Made by a program: the position numbers and the translations under genes. Below the pieces are notes generated by a model that was given only the letters and a program-made list of their open reading frames with translations, was not told the DNA's origin and did not search any database. 64,000 nucleotides of DNA, taken from assembly GCA_963921195.1 (NCBI GenBank), contig OY992537.1, positions 131,524,694 to 131,588,693 of the forward strand. The letters run 5' to 3'. Shown piece after piece: positions 11,208 to 23,290 of this stretch (the stretch's first letter is position 1; each line of letters opens with the position of its first letter). This stretch comes from Pegoplata infirma. Taxonomy: Eukaryota > Arthropoda > Insecta > Diptera > Anthomyiidae.

Positions 11208-11398
11208 TGCACAGGAGAGTTTTTTTGATAACTTTACAAGTGTGTGTTTATGATTGATAATTTTTTTTATAGTTTTCTCTTTTCTTGATACTCCTACTCT
11301 TGAAAATACAAGTAGTTCACATGAGGAAAAACTGTTTAAAACGTGGCTGACATGTGGTGTGTAATAATTTTGCAACAATCTTGTAGGATTTTGTTGTA

Positions 11399-11984
11399 TT
11401 ACACAGTGCAACACTAAAAAAAGAAATTCCCTAACAAAGTAAAAAAAATTAAACTCGACTTGGCCGAATTCATGAATACCCTCCGCTATGCCCAAAACAC
11501 TTTGTTTGAGTTTGTAATTTTTTTAACGTAAAAAAAATGTTCAAAAATTTGGACTTACAATTTTTACTTTAAGTAAAATACTTTTTTAAATAATTTTTGT
11601 AAAAAATAAATATGAGCGCTAAAAAATTTTTTCCAGTGTAAAACTTTTTTTGAGTGTACAATTTTTTTCAAGTGTAAACATTTATTTGTGTGACAAACCA
11701 CTTTGTTTATGTCATTTAGTGTGTTTTTTAATTCGGGAAAAACCCAATCTTAATTTCACGAATTCGCACATAACTTTTGAACCCCTAGATCTAATAGTAA
11801 AGAAAATTTCCCATTTTTTAGTTAAATTTAACTAAATTGTGGGAAAATTTATAAACTATTTTGAAGAAAATGTTTCCAAAGTTCAAGTTAAGTCTTTTTT
11901 TAAGTGCAAGCAAAGCATGATATTGTCCACACGATTTGACAGTTTAAAGTCATTGTATTGATTCAAAATGTGTTGCACAGTGTT
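11399..11984. repeat. Possible MITE with CACAGTGCAACAC ends
   Basis: TTACACAGTGCAACAC at the left and GTGTTGCACAGTGTTA at the right are inverted copies. A further right-end-like motif at about 12113-12126 (TTGCACAGTGTTAG) suggests a second or nested copy. Related ends occur at 17391, 17792 and 18345. Boundaries are tentative. Confidence 0.4.
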
Positions 11985-12373
11985 ATTTATTAAAGTCCAT
12001 GTATAAAAAATATTTGAACTAACTTTACAACATTTTTGGTGGATTTTGCTTTTCTGCTGGTATAATTTCAATTTGGTTTGCAACTATTTGGGCTATTTGT
12101 AATGACCAGAAATTTGTTGCACAGTGTTAGTTAGACTAAATTGTAATTTAAGTTAATGGGTAACGGCGACGATGGTGACGACGATGGTTGTTTAACTAAC
12201 AGTTAAATAAGAATGGTAAAGAGAGAAACGATAAAGAACATTTAAAAGACAAGCGGAAATTATAATAATGCAGAGTATAAAATATTTGATTTAACTGTAA
12301 GAATAAGAAAATCATTTAGGGTAATCTCAATAACTGATAAAATGTCATAAACAAGGTTTGAAAACAAACAATA

Positions 12374-12653
12374 CACACAAAAAAATTTTTGCCAAGTACT
12401 TGGGAGGATATGCGTTTTTAAAGTTTTTTGCATATATTATGCAAAAAATAGCATAATTTTACCAAGTTTTTGCTTGTTTCTGATAAAAGTTTAGAAAATA
12501 TTCATAAGATTATTTAACCTTGTGTAATTTTACAAACCTTTACAAAAATTATGCAAAAACTTGGTAAAATGTTACAAAATTTTTCATAATTAATGTAAAA
12601 AACTTGAAAAACGCATATCCTCCCAAGTTATTGGTAAAATATTTTTTTGTGTG
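12374..12653. mobile_element. 280-bp TA-flanked MITE with about 60-bp TIRs
   Basis: Left CACACAAAAAAAT and right ATTTTTTTGTGTG are inverted. Similarity extends inward through CTTGGGAGGATATGCGTTTT on both arms. TA lies at 12372-12373 and 12654-12655. It is noncoding. Confidence 0.8.
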
Positions 12654-12739
12654 TATGCTCTAAGAATCAGTTTTCTAAAAAAAAAGTACGTTATTATACT
12701 TACCGTCCCAAGAACACATTCACTAAAAAGTTTTTTAGT

Positions 12740-15430
12740 TTTTTATTTCTGAGAAATAATTTTTCTACAGAAAATTTCTGAAAGAAAATACTCCTATAGA
12801 AAATTTCTTAAAGTAAAATTTTCCATAGAAAATTTTGTCAAAGACAATTCTTCTATAGCAAATTCCTGAAAGACAGTTTTTCTACAGAAACTTTCTGAAC
12901 GCCAATTTTTCTATAGAAAATTTCTGAAAGAAAATTTTTCGATAGAAAATTTCTGGTTGACAATTTTTCTATAGAAAATTTCTGAAAGATAATTTTTCTA
13001 TAGAAAGTTTTTGACGACAATTTTTCTATAGAAAACTTTTGAACAACAATTTTTCTATAGAAAATTTTTTATAGAAAGTTTCTGAAAGACAATTTTTCTA
13101 TAGAATATTTCTCATAGACAATTTTTCTATAAAATATTTCTCAAAGACAATTTTTCTACAGAAACTTTTTCAAAGACAGTTTTTCTATATAAAATTTCTG
13201 AAAGACAGGTTTTCTGTAGAAAATTTCTGAAACACAATCTTTCTATGGAAACTTTCTCAAACACAATTTTTCTATAGAATACTTCTGAAAGGCAATTTTC
13301 ATAGAAAAATTCTCAAAGACAATTATTCTATAGAAAATTTCTTAGACAATATTTCTATAGAAAATTTCTGAGAGAAATTTTTCTAGAGAATATTTTTGAA
13401 AAATAATTTTCCATAGAAAAATTCTCAAAGACAATTCCCAAGGACAATTTTTCTACAAAAAAATTTCTCAAAGACAATTCTTCAATAGAAAATTTTTTAA
13501 AGATAATTTTTCTATAGAAAATTTCCCAAAAATAATTTTTATATAGAAAATTTCTCAAAGATAATTTTTAAATAGAAAATTTAAAAAAAAAATTCTATAG
13601 AAACTTTCTCAAAGACAATTTTTTATAGAAAATTTCTGAGAGACAATTTTTCTGCAGAAAATTTCTGAAAAACAATTTTTCTATATAAAATTTATAAAAG
13701 ACAGGTTTTCTATAGAAAATTTCTAAAAAAAAAATTTTTCTGAGACAATTTTTTTACAGAAAATTTCTGAAAGAAAATTTTTCTATAGAAAATTTCTGAA
13801 AGACAGGTTTTCAGAGAAAATTTCTAAAAGAAAATTTTTCTGTGAAAAATTTCTGAAAAAATTTTCAATAAAAATTTCTCAAAGACAATTTGTTTATAGA
13901 AAATTTTTTATAGAAAATTTCTGAAAGACAATTTTTCTATAGTAAATTTCTTAAAGACAATTTTTCTATAAAAACTTTCTCAAAGACAATTTTTAATTAG
14001 AAAATTTTTCAAATACAATTTTTCTATAGAAAATGTCTTAAAGGCATTTTTTTTCTATAGAAAATTTTTGAAAGACAATTTTTCATAGAAACTTTTTCAA
14101 AGACAATTTTTGTAAAGAAAATTTCTTAAAGATAATTTTTCTATAGAAAAGACAGTTTTTCTATAGAAAATTATTCTGTAAAAAATTTTGTTCTATAGAA
14201 AAGACAGTTTTTCTATAGAAAATTATTCTGTAAAAAATTTTGTAAAAACAACTTTTCTTTAGATATTTTTTTGTTTTTTTAGAAAGTATCTATAGAAAAA
14301 TTGTCTTTCAGAAATTTTCTGTAGAAAAATTGTCTTTCAGACATTTCTAGAGAAAAATTGTCTTTAAGAAATTTTGTATGGAAAAATTGACTTTGAGAAA
14401 TTTTTAAAGAAAAATTGTCTGAATACATATTTTCTATAGAAAAATTGTATGAGAAATTTTTTATAAAAAAATTGTATTTAAAAAATTTTTTATAGAAAAC
14501 TTGTCTTTAAGAAATTTTCTATAGAAGAATTGTCTTTCAGAAATTTTCTATAGAAAAATTGTCTTTGAGAAATTTTTATACAAAAATTGTTTTTAGAGAT
14601 ATTTTCTATGGAAATATTGCTTGAAAATTTTTTTATAAAAAAATTGACTTTCAAAAAATTTTCTAAAGAAAAATTGTCTTTCAGAAATTTACTATAGAAA
14701 ACCATCTTTCAGAAATTTTGTATAGAGAAATTGACAATAGGAATTTTTTTATAGAAAAATTGTCTTTAGTTATTTTCTATAGAAAAAGTGCCTTTGTGAA
14801 ATTTTCTATATACATACAAATTTTCTTTGAGAAATTTTTTTCTGGGAAATTTTCTATAGAAAAATTGTCTGAGAAATTTTCTATAGAACAAATGTTTTTG
14901 AGAAATTTTTAAATGTTTTAAGAAACATTTTTATAAAAAAATGCCCAGACTCCTTCCATTTTTTCTATCGAAAATTTTTAAGTTTCTGAGACTATTTTTC
15001 TATATAAAAATTTCAAATCCTAAGATATTTTTAGAAATATTGTCAGATTTTTTGTTATTTGTTCTATAGAAAAATTCTGTAATTCTGAGAATTTTTTTCT
15101 ATAGAAAAATTCTCTATTTCTGAGAAATTTTTTCTATAGAAAAAGTCTTGTATTTTGAGACAATTTTTCTATAAAAAAAAGTCGTAAATTCTTAAACAAT
15201 TTTTCTAAAGAAAAAAATCTCAGATTCTGACACAATTTTTCTACAAAACAAATTTTAGATTCTGTGACAATTTTTCTACAGAAAAAGTCTCAGGTTCTGA
15301 TACAATTTTTCTATAGAAAAAATCTTAGATCCTAAGACAATTTTTCTTTAGAACAATTTTCCGATTCTGAGACAATTGTTCTATAGAAAGTACCATATTG
15401 TGAGACTATTTTTCTAAAGAATTTTTTCTG
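12740..15430. repeat. Satellite with orientation switch, three blocks
   Basis: Block 1 (12740-14270): about 29-bp units, GAAAGACA then TTTTTCTATAGAAAATTTCT. Block 2 (14285-14935): the same unit in reverse orientation (AGAAATTTTCTATAGAAAAA then TTGTCTTTC). Block 3 (14940-15430): a related, longer unit with GATTCTGAGACAATTTTTC, resembling the repeat in the hAT element at 5917-8022. All share the self-complementary core TTTTCTATAGAAAA. No gene is inside; short frames here are translations of the repeat. Confidence 0.9.
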
Positions 15431-15451
15431 TAGATGCTGAATTATCACTAA

Positions 15452-15652
15452 CCGGAATCTGCAATCAAAAACCTCAAGTCATTTTCTGGATCTGCTTTGG
15501 TGTCTACTGTTGAACCAACACTGCGAACCGGAGACCAATTGTTTTATGTTTTTTATGGCGTTCCTCAAAATTTAAACTGCCTACATTGGGTGGAGATTCC
15601 AAGTAATGTATTTTTACAAGTTCCGTGGCGGATGCCGCAAAAGTTCGGATAA
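15452..15652 (+). CDS. Unrecognised 66-codon open stretch, doubtful
   Basis: Open from the TAA at 15449-15451 to the TAA at 15650-15652, with no initiating Met at its start. The peptide has a balanced composition with Trp, Cys, Pro and His (for example VEPTLRTGDQLFYVFYGVPQ and HWVEIPSNVFLQVPWRMPQK), unusual next to satellite DNA. The local GC content is higher than that of its surroundings. A pyrimidine tract ending TTTTTTCTGTAG (15422-15433) could be a splice acceptor but would favour a different frame. It could be an exon remnant, a processed fragment or a decayed TE ORF. No family recognised. Confidence 0.2.
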   Translation, partial: PESAIKNLKSFSGSALVSTVEPTLRTGDQLFYVFYGVPQNLNCLHWVEIPSNVFLQVPWRMPQKFG

Positions 15653-15659
15653 ACCACCA

Positions 15660-16023
15660 CCGTCTGCAACTGAAAGTTAATATTTTGGTTAATATACGTT
15701 TATCAAATATATAAATACATTATTTTTGCTTACCCTTTTAATTAATTAAATAAATTAGTTCCTCATACATACATATATTTTATAAAAAATTAAAGACAAT
15801 TTGTTGTCAATGTGTTGTTTACAATGTGGCATTAATATGTCGACTTTATCGAATTAAATTTATTCATATTTATAAAAAAAAAACTTAGGTAAAAGATTCA
15901 AGTTTGTGTATGTTAAATTTAATATTGTAAACAATGCTATTTTACAAAATAAATGTCATATACAATTTAGTTAAAACTTGAGCAATTTCTTGAACTCAAT
16001 ATAAAAAAAATTTACCTAAGTCA
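15660..16023. other. AT-rich spacer
   Basis: Nothing recognised between the doubtful open stretch and the hAT MITE. Confidence 0.3.
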
Positions 16024-16031
16024 CATTAGAC

Positions 16032-16355
16032 CAATGGTTCCCAACCTTTGATTCTCGCCCCACTGGGGGGCAATTTTAATGCTTCAGGGGGGCAACGAGC
16101 AAATTTTTAAGATTTTTTTGTTAAATAAACTAAAAAAACATAATTTTAGTTACTTTATTAAGTTGATTGTTGAAAACTTTTTGTAAAAACTTTGTTTAAA
16201 TGATGATTTTAACAAAAAGTTTTCTTAACCACAAGTAAATTTTGAATTTTAAAACAAATTTGAAAAATTTAAAAATTTTTCTTAAGTGTTGGGGGACATT
16301 GTAGTTTTTTTAACTTAAAAGTGGGGCATGGCGCAAAAAAGGTTGGGAACCATTG
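16032..16355. mobile_element. 324-bp hAT MITE
   Basis: Ends CAATGGTTCCCAACCTTT and the inverse AAAGGTTGGGAACCATTG. Perfect 8-bp duplication CATTAGAC at 16024-16031 and 16356-16363. Subterminal G-rich tracts (CCACTGGGGGGC) are typical of this MITE type. It is noncoding. Confidence 0.9.
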
Positions 16356-16847
16356 CATTAGACTGTTTAACACTAGTTATTTTTTTGGGCGTACATCTTA
16401 GTTTTTTGTATATTTTACAGTAGTTAGTTGTTTTCAACTACAAAGTCAGTTGTTTTTGTATGAAAAATATCAAACAACTATTTCTGTTAGTTATTTTAAG
16501 TCGTTTTTTTGAATAACTAACAAAAAAGTGATGTAATGTAGTAACAGTTATTTAAAGTAGTAAATTTTATTTTTTTTTAATCTCTCAAAAATTTTAAATG
16601 TTTTTTTCCAAAAAAATAAATTTTAATTCTTTTATTTTTCACAACTTTAAAAAAAAAAAACTTGGGAAAAAACTTTGTCCTCAATTTTTTTTCTAAAAAA
16701 TTAAAAAAAAAAAAAAAAAATCCAAAAAATAAAAATAAATTTTCGTTTTTTTATTTTTCACAACTTTAAAAAAAATTGGAAAAAGTTTGGTCTTCAATTT
16801 TTTTTTTGAAAATTAAAAAAAAAATATTGAATTGATTATTTTAGTTT

Positions 16848-17226
16848 TACTACATGTTAGTCGTTTTGACTACAAATGTAAGTAGTTTTTGCTACATAAG
16901 TCAGTTGTTTTTTTGTCAGTTAAAATAACTAACATTGTTAGTTGATTTAACTGAAAAAGTAGTTGACCCCAAAATAACTAACAAAGTAGTTATTTTAACT
17001 GACATTTTCAGTTAATTTTACTAACATAATTTTTTGAGTGTATTGTTTATTTTATTTTTACTACATTATAGTTGTTTTGACTACAAATGTTAGTAATTTT
17101 TTATTACATAAGTCAGTTGTTTTTTGTCAGTTAAAATAACTAACATTGTTAGTTGATTTAACTGAAAAAGTAGTTATTTTAACTGACATTTTCAGTTGAT
17201 TTTACTAACATAATTTTTTGAGTGTT
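16848..17226. repeat. Direct duplication of about 180 bp
   Basis: Segments 16848-17037 and about 17056-17226 are direct copies. Both contain CAGTTAAAATAACTAACATT and end CATAATTTTTTGAGTG. The shared right end is the inverse of CACTCAAAAAATTATG, the terminus of the 811/812-bp elements at 56834 and 61629, so this is probably a tandem or nested relic of a related TIR element whose left end is not clear (perhaps near 16370). Confidence 0.6.
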
Positions 17227-17390
17227 TTTAATTCTTTCTGTGCATAAATTTTTTGAATGATTTGAGTGCCTTACATGTTTATTAAATTGTCATTAATAAG
17301 GCATTTTATTACAAGGATTTTCTATGAAACAAAAATTTAAATTCATAAATTAACAAATACATTTATACATCATTTAAGCAATTAATAACA

Positions 17391-18350
17391 CAGTGTTACA
17401 AAATCTAACATTCCGAATCGGTATGCGATGAAACCAAAAGCAAATGAAAGTTCACATTTTTCATAATAAAACACTTTTTTAGCTCAGTGCTAGATTTATT
17501 TTTACACACATTTAAATTTGTTGATTTTAAAGCATTTCAAGTTTTGTATACTAAATATGTCCTACTTTAGGGGCCACTGATGCCCTTATTGGACATGTAG
17601 GGCCCAGCGTCCAAACTCGAAATTACGTTAGCTATAACCGGCATGAATTTTGCTGTAATCGGTCCGGTACCTACTTGCTGAATAGCCTAATTATTAGAAA
17701 TAAACCCTGTTCACCGTTACGTATGATTGTTTTTGAAAGGCAATTGCAAAAATAAGTATACGCCACCTATACAGTTTTTTATTAATTACACAGTGCAACA
17801 CCCAAAATCGGAATGGGATGAAACCAAAAGCAAATGAAAGTTGACATATTCCATAACAAACCCCTCAAGGCTTTTTTCTTGTTCAGAGCTAGATTTTTTT
17901 TACACGCATTTGAAGTTAGTGCACTTTTATTATAATTATAATATTAGTGGCGAATGATTAATATTGAAATTGCCTTTAAATAACAATCATACGCAATGGT
18001 GTACAGTGGTTTATTTTAATAATTTGGCTATTCAGTAAATAGGTACTGGACCGTTTGCAGCAAATTCATACCAGTCATAGCTAAAGTAATTTTGAGCTTA
18101 AGTTTGGAAACTGGACCCTACATGTCCAATAAGGGCAACACCAGGAGCCTTTAAAGTAGGACATGTTTAGTACACAAAAATTTTAAATGCTTTAAAATCA
18201 CCAACTTTAAATGCGTGTGAAATAAAATCTATCTCTGACCTAAAAAAAGTCCTTGAGGGTTTTGTTATGGAAAACGTCAGCTTTCATTTGCTTTTGGTTT
18301 CATCCCATTCCGATTCCGAAAGTTCGATTTTGTATCACTGTGTTATTATA
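17391..18350. repeat. Fold-back element with arms of about 370 bp and a third nested end
   Basis: Left arm starts CACAGTGTTACAAAATC and right arm ends GATTTTGTATCACTGTG. Both carry GATGAAACCAAAAGCAAATG in opposite orientation and matching internal blocks (CATGTCCAATAAGGGC type). A third, direct-oriented start (CACAGTGCAACACCC) occurs at about 17792, so one copy appears nested or partly duplicated within the other. It is noncoding. Confidence 0.75.
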
Positions 18351-18732
18351 ATTATAATAAAAGTTCACCAACTTCAAACTCGCTCTGAATCCGAAAATGA
18401 AGTCCAAAGATTCAAAAGTAGAACAGTTTTTGAGATAATTTAAATTTTTAAACTTATTAAAAAAATGGTTTTACTTTAATAAAAATATGCCTTCAAATCT
18501 ATTGATTGATATCTCGACAATTTTGCTTTAATTTTGAAAAAAATTTGAATTTTTTTTTGAAAAAAGGAAACTATTGTAAATTTTAGAAAGCAAAAAAAAA
18601 AAATCAGCACTGTATAAAAAAATGTAACCCTCAAACTGTCATTTTAAGAGAAGACTAAAAAATAATCTCTAAAATAATTTATGTATGTGGGGTTTTTGAT
18701 AATATAAGTCAGGTTAATCTAGGGCGATTTGG

Positions 18733-19145
18733 TTGAATAAATGTTCCAGCTCTGATCGAAGAATACAGAAAAAATTATTATGGGATGAAAGCCTGTTAAA
18801 ACACAGCAAAATTCTTTTAGATATGAACAGGAAGCAACTTAGAGCTACAGTTAACCTCATTACTGGTCACAACACATTGGGTAAACACATGGTAACAATT
18901 AGAATAAGAAATGATGATACATGCAGATAGTGCAGGGAATCCGTAGAAGACACCTACCATTTCTTATGCGAATGCAATGCACTATCTTTTAGAAGATTTT
19001 AAATTTTTGGTTCTTATATTTTTCTGAATTTATCAGAACTTCGGGGCACAAATCCTTGGACTGTACTGGCGTTTATTAAAGCATCAAAATGGGACGCATA
19101 TGGACGCTGGTTCCCGCCAGCGTTATCCTTCATAACCTAACCTAA
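18733..19145 (+). pseudogene. LINE E relic: 3' end of an RNase-H-type LINE, plus strand
   Basis: The plus strand reads MNRKQLRATVNLITGHNTLG, then CRESVEDTYHFLCECNA after an in-frame stop, then NPWTVLAFIKASKWD. This is the Cys/His tail that follows RNase H in I/LOA-like ORF2 proteins. The 3' end has a 7-bp-stem hairpin (ACGCTGG / CCAGCGT, 19104-19123) and a tail, AACCTAACCTAATCTAACC, at about 19134-19152. It is heavily 5'-truncated, with stops after residue 65 and near 19000. Confidence 0.8.
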
Positions 19146-19152
19146 TCTAACC

Positions 19153-19690
19153 CAAGACATTAAAGGCTCTATCATACCTCACTCTCAGTAAATGAGGTTC
19201 CAAAAAACAAAAATCAATTTGAAACAACATTATTACATATATTTTTGAATGCATTAAGACATTGACGTAGTGAAAATGTTAAACAAATAAATAAACATCA
19301 TGTTTTGTCATACGGTGACAGAATTTTTGTCTTTTAGTATTGTTTAAGAAATCCACAATGGCATGTCTACACAGTACACGTGTATAAATCCACTGATTAA
19401 AGTGTGTCCCTCAACTAGTGAAAACTAGCACGGAATTTATATTGTAAGAAGTCACAAAGCAAAACTTAAAAAGTTTTATTTTGGAGGAAATCTGCGACAG
19501 CTAAACCAAAATACAAAACATGCAATCAAAAGGTTGTAGTTTTAGCCATGCACGTTAAAGCACCCATAATATGGGATGTGCAAAAGGGGGTTTTTAATGC
19601 TCCCTGTGTATTTTCGGATGGGCTGGAAATAAAAAATTAAATAAAGTAAAAAATATCCTCCGGTGAGGGTAGGTTTTTTGGAAACAACGA
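19153..19690. other. Unassigned sequence
   Basis: No frame, TIR or repeat recognised. It lies between LINE E and the direct repeats that follow. Confidence 0.3.
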
Positions 19691-19699
19691 AAGAATATG

Positions 19700-20585
19700 T
19701 AACAGTGGATCGCCAAAAGTGCTAAATTATTGATTTTTTTACTTTTTAACATCGAATATCTCAAAAATGGATGGCAGATTTGGAATCAAAAGAGCAAAAT
19801 CCATAAGAAACTGTTCGATATTTCACTTGGGGATTTTTGTTGTCGAACAGTATAACTATTAAGCAATAACTCGAAATTAGGATTAGCTAGGATTTTCGTG
19901 TTAACGATTTTTAACGTTTTTAATAAAGTGGATTGACCCAGCAAAAACTTCTATTACCAATTAACTTAGAAAAAGTAACTATTTACTTTCCAATTTCAAT
20001 GTTAATTACTTTAACACGGTGATGTCATTGGAGGTAACCACTTTTTCCCTTTTTTGGGCGTAAAGTTGGTCCGCAGTTATATTGTTTACATCAAATAGGA
20101 TTTGATTTCCTGATTCAAAAACAGCAATCCAAATTGGTATAGCATGTTCCGTTTTTAAGATATTCGCGTTCGAGATTTTCGAGGGGAAACAAACGCGAAT
20201 ATCTAAAATATGGAACATGTTAGAAAAAATTGGAATGCAGACTTGGATTTAGGAGATCAAAATCTATAAGAAGCTGTTGGATACTTCACTGGGAGGTTTT
20301 TTTCGGAATCAGGAGGTCCATTTTATATGAAATCAAGTACTATTTTTGGAAAAATCCACCAAAAGTGCGAAATTATTTGTTTTTTGACTTTTTAATAGCG
20401 AATATCTCAATAATGGTTCTTGCTAAAAAAAATTGGATAACAGATTTCGATTTAGGAGAGCAAAATCTATAAAAATCAATTGAATATTTCACTGGGAGGT
20501 TTTTGTTGTCAAAGAGTGGAATTATTTAGCAATAACTCGAAAACAGAATCAGCTAGGATTTTCGTGTTAACGATTTTTAAAATTC
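19700..20585. repeat. Diverged direct repeats of about 230 bp
   Basis: Segments about 19700-19920 and 20345-20585 share, in order, AAAAGTGC, GCGAATATCTCAA, GAGCAAAATC, ATTTCACT, TTTTTGTTGTC, AGCAATAACTCGAAA and AGCTAGGATTTTCGTGTTAA. A partial third copy is at 20230-20310. A hairpin lies between them at 20142-20220 (GCATGTTCC and AAGATATTCGCG against their inverses). No coding capacity. Origin unknown. Confidence 0.6.
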
Positions 20586-20639
20586 AAAATAAAAAGGTGT
20601 GAAATGCTATTACCCGATTTTGTCACCATTTTAACACAA

Positions 20640-21239
20640 CCTAAATTTGCTAGAAGAGGTGTGTGAAGGAAGGAGTACCAAGGGAGGTGTGCCGTGGGGA
20701 GCAATAAAAAAACACCTCTCTGCACATACAGATTTTCTTATGCACATAGAATTTTCTTTGCAATTGTTGGGTGGGTGTGTTCTTTTTGGAGTGAAGTGAT
20801 GGAAATAATATCAGGTAGTCATAGAATTAAGACAAGGAATCAATTTGTACATAATCTGTGTGTGTGTGTGTGTTTCTTTCTGATAAGACTATAACTTCTT
20901 AGCCTTTTTTTCGGTATGGAATAAAACACGCAACAGTCTCAAACTAAAATTCTTAGTTTTTGGTTAAACTACAACATGAAAAATAACAACAAGTTTTCAT
21001 GCCCATGAAACAACAAATAACTATGACAGTTATGAAATTCAAAGCCAATGAAAATACGGAAGAAAAGGATTGAATTCACATAAAATTATTGTTGATACAG
21101 TGGGGTTGTTTTGATAAAAAGTTATTGGTATTTTGCTAAAGACCAATTGAATGGTTTACTGCAAAAACTTGATAAGCAACAATTTATTTTTTGGTGTTTT
21201 TCGGCTTCTACTGATTAAACCTTTCATAACTTGGATATT
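20640..21239. other. Unassigned sequence with a short (TG)n run
   Basis: A (TG)8-9 microsatellite sits near 20858-20873. The purine-rich stretch 20650-20700 is slightly higher in GC. No gene recognised. Confidence 0.3.
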
Positions 21240-22050
21240 GTTTTTCAAAGTCCGACAAATCAGCGAAATCATAAAGTTTCATACATCCTAGCGAAGCACG
21301 TATCTTTCTAGAAATCGCCGAAGAATGGTAGGTGAAGCGTTCGATAGTTTCCAATTCCTCCTGAACTTAACAGCTCCGGAAGAAGTAGTTTTGTCCTACA
21401 AAGTAATACCCGGTCACTACAGCAACCCCCATCGAAGTCTTTCCTCTTGGGTGCGATGAATGCGCTCCTGTGCACTTTTGATTATAAGAAGACAAAATCT
21501 GTCAGGTAGTCGCACAGGTTCATTCAACCATCAGCCCATCTTTGAATAGTCTCTGTAGCTAAAAAAGTATAAGTTTGCACTTGCAAGTTTCCAAAGGCAT
21601 ACTGACCCATTTAAATTCTGTAGGAACCTGTATCGTAGTTCCCAGTCTGCAGTCTCATTAGCCTTGCAATTCCCTAGAATATCTCTGTGCTTAAATGTCA
21701 AAATGCTTGGTAATCATTTAAGGCCATGTGGCAGCTAAGGGCAAATCATGTTGCCGGATCATTAGATCCAGGGATTTGTCCACTGCGTCCTAAACAGTAT
21801 TACCACCTTTATTGTCAGCATCTTTGTCTGCAAACACTGCAATGGTCTGACAATCATCAAGGATCAATTAAAATCTCCCGAATTCTATCTAAATCCTATT
21901 AAGCAGCTCGAGTCGTCGTATGTGTATACATTTAATTACGATCTACTACCGGAATGCCTCCAGTCCAGGTTTCGCTGGATGGAATCATAGATTAGTAATG
22001 ACTCAAAAAAAGGCCCCTGGAAAAAGAAAAGTCCTCGTTTTGTGGTATTC
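21240..22050 (-). pseudogene. LINE B relic, second and more decayed copy
   Basis: Same order and strand as 4130-5260. Shared blocks include AGGTGAAGCGTTCGATAGTT (against AGGTGAAGTGTTCGATAGTT), the ITGHYL-type segment (about 21400-21420), the RNase H region and a TTTTGTGGTATT block near 22035. The MITE found in the first copy is absent here, and a small deletion lies at that place. Many stops and shifts; not translatable over any length. Confidence 0.65.
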
Positions 22051-22620
22051 AACTTTACAGAACCGTCATCATTCAAGTACCACCTTAAAAAACTGGGTTT
22101 CAGGGACGAATCTAAGATGGAAACGGGTTTGAGAGTATACTCTGAGCGTCTTAATAGCAGGGCCTCTGTTAGACTTCTAGAAAATTAAAGTGTTGTCCTG
22201 GCGGAGAAATTTTCAGTTGTTATTGCCACGCCAATAATAATGGCAAGAGACTAAGATTCATGCTCCAGCAAATATGTTCGTGGATAGTTTTGCGACTCTT
22301 AAGGCCATGGAGTTGTAAATTATCCCTGCCTAGACATACTGAGCTATAAATAACTCTGAGCCAGTGAGGGAACAGGTTAAACTTCGTGTCTCAGTTCCTC
22401 TAGTAGAGGTAATAAACAGAATTGATTATATAGCTGGAAATGGCATGAACGATAATTGAATGTGTCTGACTATGTGTAGGATGTCGTGGCCCCTATGTTA
22501 ATCTTAAGAGAACCAAAAGTCTTATCTAATTTAGAAAGCTGACAATCAGCCAAATGTTGGATGTAGGAGTTGGGAAAAAATTGAAAGTAGGAGTTAGTAC
22601 AGAATCTGTTATGTGAGTGC
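22051..22620. other. Unassigned sequence, perhaps decayed LINE
   Basis: Base composition is closer to the LINE relics than to AT-rich spacer, but no motif could be read. Confidence 0.3.
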
Positions 22621-22621
22621 C

Positions 22622-23290
22622 TAGGTTAGGTTAGGGTGGCGGTGTACGATTTACACCTCGCATAGACCTTTTGGTCCATAGCGATACCACAAAACTTTTT
22701 TTCTTTTTCGCTATCGGCGCAAGTAAAACACGTTCAAAGTCATTGCGAATCTCTTTAATATTCTAAGATCCATTCGCGTTATATCCTCCAAAGTATTAAA
22801 GCTTATCTGACCAGTAATCGATCGGCGACTTCTTGCCACCGCTGGACAGTGACAAAGTATGTGTTCTATCGTTTCATCCACTCCTGGTGAGCCGCATCTT
22901 TTACAACTGGCGTCCGGAATGAGTCTAATATTCTTAGCATGAATGCCGATGAGACAGTGACCAGTTATTATTCCCGTCAGAGCTCGACATTCCCTTCTCG
23001 TAAGTGATAAAAGGTATTCAGTTTTCCCTTGGTCATAAGTTGGCCATAAAGTTCTGCTGATTTTTCATGTTGTTAGTTGTCCCCACTTCCTGTTCGCTAA
23101 TGCAACATTTATGGAATCCCGTCTTTTTTTGAAGTGTTGGAGCGATGGTAAAACTAGCACCGTGGTACCTACACCATCAGCTCCAAGTTTCGCGAGTTCG
23201 TCTGCCCTTTCATTTCCCTGTATTCCGTTGTGTCCTGGTACCCATAATAAAATAACCTGGTTGTGTTGACACAACGTCTGCAAGTTCTCG
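22622..23290 (-). pseudogene. LINE D relic, truncated copy: end of RNase H to 3' tail
   Basis: The minus strand reads VILLWVPGHNGIQGNERAD (last RNase H block), LADELAKLGADG-type sequence, then RRECRALTGIITGHCLIG, CKRCGSPGVDETIEHILCHC and a 3' UTR with TGGTATCGCTATGGACC. It ends in a stem-loop (GGTGTA / TACACC, 22641-22657) and a CCTAACCTAACCTAG tail (22622-22635). The same family as 60700-63412, with shared UTR words such as CATAGCGATACCACAAAACT. 5'-truncated near 23290. Confidence 0.8.
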
